Assembly: GCA_024362935.1 (NCBI GenBank)
Contig: JANCRA010000004.1
Location: forward strand, 19,352,621-19,416,620
Direction: 5' to 3'
Length of the DNA: 64,000 nt
From: Setophaga petechia
Taxonomy: Eukaryota; Chordata; Aves; Passeriformes; Parulidae
Part shown: piece by piece, positions 62,815-64,000 of the stretch
Numbering within the stretch: position 1 is the stretch's first letter
Layout: the number at the start of each line of letters is the position of its first letter
The notes under the pieces: generated by a model
The model's input: only the letters and a program-made list of their open reading frames with translations
Told to the model about the DNA's origin: nothing
Database searches by the model: none
Translations under genes and position numbers: made by a program

Positions 62815-63475
62815 CTAATCTACTGAAGTGAAAGGAATGTTTTTATGCAGATTGGGGTTCTGGCTGTGCCGGTTTCGGCTACGGACAGAGGAGAACATCA
62901 TGTTGCACCCAGGGACTTTGCACTTGTGCATTTCTCGCAAGTGCACCGTTTTGTAGTGCACTCTGAGGGTTCCCTTGTTGCTGTACATTTTGTGGCAAAT
63001 GTTACACATTATCCCACCGTTGCTCACCGAAACACTGTTGAACATGAGGGATCCTGGGACATCGGTGCCCATACCTACAGCTATGGCAGGGGCATCTGCT
63101 TTGTGGGCAGATTCCCCGCTGTCACTTGCCCCATCGACGTCGTCCAGGAGAATACCCTCATCGCTTCCTGCATCAGATTCTCTTGAAGAATGGATACTGC
63201 TGCTGGACTGGATGCTGGAGGTGGTGCTCAGGTCTAGTACCATATAGTCGTCTGCCATGCCCCTGCCGTACCCATTCATATGGGAATCCTCAGTGCCAGC
63301 AGGCGAGGAGGTGTCTTCCCTTATGTCAAGCCCCATCTGATGCTGAGCGCCATATATCTTCACCAAAAATTCATCGCGGAGGTCCTTACTAAGAGAAGGC
63401 TGTGAAGTGTCCAAGCCCATGTCATCCAGTTCTTTGGTCAACAGTTTACGGTGCAGGTTTATGTTAGCACTGTGT
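62815..63475 (-). CDS. BNC2: Basonuclin-2 (BNC2), last coding exon with the third zinc-finger pair and the stop codon (partial gene)
   Basis: Basonuclin-2 is a nuclear zinc-finger protein with three separated pairs of C2H2 fingers. It acts in skin, mesenchyme and pigment-pattern development; the zebrafish mutant is bonaparte. This exon gives 219 complete codons after a split codon and ends in TAG at 62815-62817. Residues 1-8 (HSANINLH) supply the two zinc-binding histidines of a finger begun in the previous exon. Residues about 84-120 are Ser- and Asp/Glu-rich ([17 protein letters not shown]). The C-terminal pair is finger A, C157/C160/H173/H178, and finger B, C185/C190/H203/H210 with a C-x4-C-x12-H-x6-H spacing, ending KNIPFTSVD. 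The open frame continues upstream to 63672, but that part is intron: the polypyrimidine tract and AG acceptor lie just before 63475, and the phase puts A63475 as the third base of a split Arg codon. The C-terminal sequence and the basonuclin finger-pair layout identify BNC2 rather than BNC1. The identification comes from recognition, not a database search. Confidence 0.95.
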
Positions 63476-63511
63476 CTGGGAAAGGAAGAGGGAAGGGAGA
63501 AAAGGAAAAAT
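63476..63511 (-). promoter_or_regulatory. BNC2: 3' splice site of the last BNC2 intron
   Basis: Read on the minus strand, a nearly uninterrupted C/T tract (63478-63510, including TCCCTTCCCTCTTCC) runs into CCCAG, with the AG at 63477-63476. Exon sequence then starts ACACAGTGC. The tract is strong and the resulting reading frame joins exactly where the basonuclin finger sequence (RHSAN...) begins, which supports this acceptor over any start inside the intron. Confidence 0.9.
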
Positions 63512-64000
63512 GTACAGTATTTTTGATTAAACATACAGTCAACAAGCACCAAATCCAAATTATGATTTACTGATAATTTCTCATAAAAATATCCTCTGTC
63601 CATGTTACTTGGAAATTTCAGTCTTTCTGTAAGTGGGCAAATTGCAACATAAAAACTAAACAAAACAAGCAAATTCCCCCCCTTATTGTTTTTCTTGTTA
63701 GCTGCTGCTCCTCAACACTAGTCTCCAACAGCAGCTACAGCCCTTTTATTTGAAATTTAAAAAATAATAAATTGTACTAGCAGAAAGTACAAAATGGTCT
63801 TCTTGATTCCTGAATCCCTGCTTTCTTTCTCATCAAGAGGCAAAAATATTAATATATGGAATGTGTGTCTAGCCATGTCTTTATATACTTATTCATACAT
63901 ACATACATAAAAAGATGTTTATATTTATATATATATATATGTACTCACATAACTCTGTAAGTGAAATATCTGAGCAAAGTAAAATAAAGGTAACCAAATA
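63476..64000 (-). other. BNC2: 3' part of the last BNC2 intron
   Basis: This is AT-rich non-coding sequence upstream of the last exon. It holds a short (CATA)n and (TA)n run near 63893-63942 and nothing else recognisable. The intron continues beyond the window. Confidence 0.85.

Noticed and set aside
62845..63392. Plus-strand frames of 88-113 codons opposite the BNC2 exon
   Set aside because: They are antisense shadows of a conserved coding exon, with no domain of their own.
63476..63672. N-terminal extension of the BNC2 frame to a Met at 63672
   Set aside because: It reads through the polypyrimidine tract and acceptor into intron; the basonuclin sequence begins only at the RHSAN residues.

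Overview
The window is from a vertebrate nuclear genome, most probably a bird. Three fragments look like avian CR1 LINEs: truncated at the 5' end, with ends built from a degenerate ATTCTATG-type octamer. The only recognisable gene is the 3' end of basonuclin-2 (BNC2). In birds BNC2 lies on the Z chromosome, in the segment homologous to human 9p, so a Z origin is inferred. Many AAAC/TTTG-rich low-complexity islands give a weak hint of a passerine, but this is not proof.

Layout. From 1 to about 50.8 kb I find no exon, RNA gene or convincing coding frame. It is AT-rich, mostly unique DNA with three CR1 fragments (6.2 kb minus strand, 27.3-28.0 kb plus strand, 32.5-32.8 kb minus strand), many microsatellites, a degenerate 21-bp minisatellite at 25.2 kb, and a few single-copy stretches that read like candidate conserved non-coding elements. 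This fits the gene-poor interval known in other vertebrates between the 3' end of BNC2 and CCDC171.

From 49,847 to 50,758 there is a nearly pure polypurine array about 0.9 kb long. It is made of a GGGAA pentamer interrupted by a GGAAGTTCTG decamer. It creates 24 TTCN3GAA (STAT/GAS-type) sites and long runs of G3N2 quadruplex motif. It is the most unusual object in the window.

From about 52.4 to 62.8 kb the minus strand reads as a very long BNC2 3' UTR, with a good distal ATTAAA signal at 52,397-52,402 followed by a U/GU-rich element. A further AATAAA at 50,870-50,875 could extend it. The UTR carries (TG)n, GGAA/GGCA, (AT)n and T/G-rich tracts. From 63,475 down to 62,815 lies the last coding exon of BNC2: 219 complete codons, with the third C2H2 zinc-finger pair at the C terminus. 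The remainder up to 64,000 is the last BNC2 intron.

No operon, CRISPR array, phage or other self-contained new system is present. Points worth following are the STAT-motif polypurine array just beyond the BNC2 3' end, the exceptionally long UTR with several possible ends, the 21-bp minisatellite, and the candidate regulatory elements in the desert.
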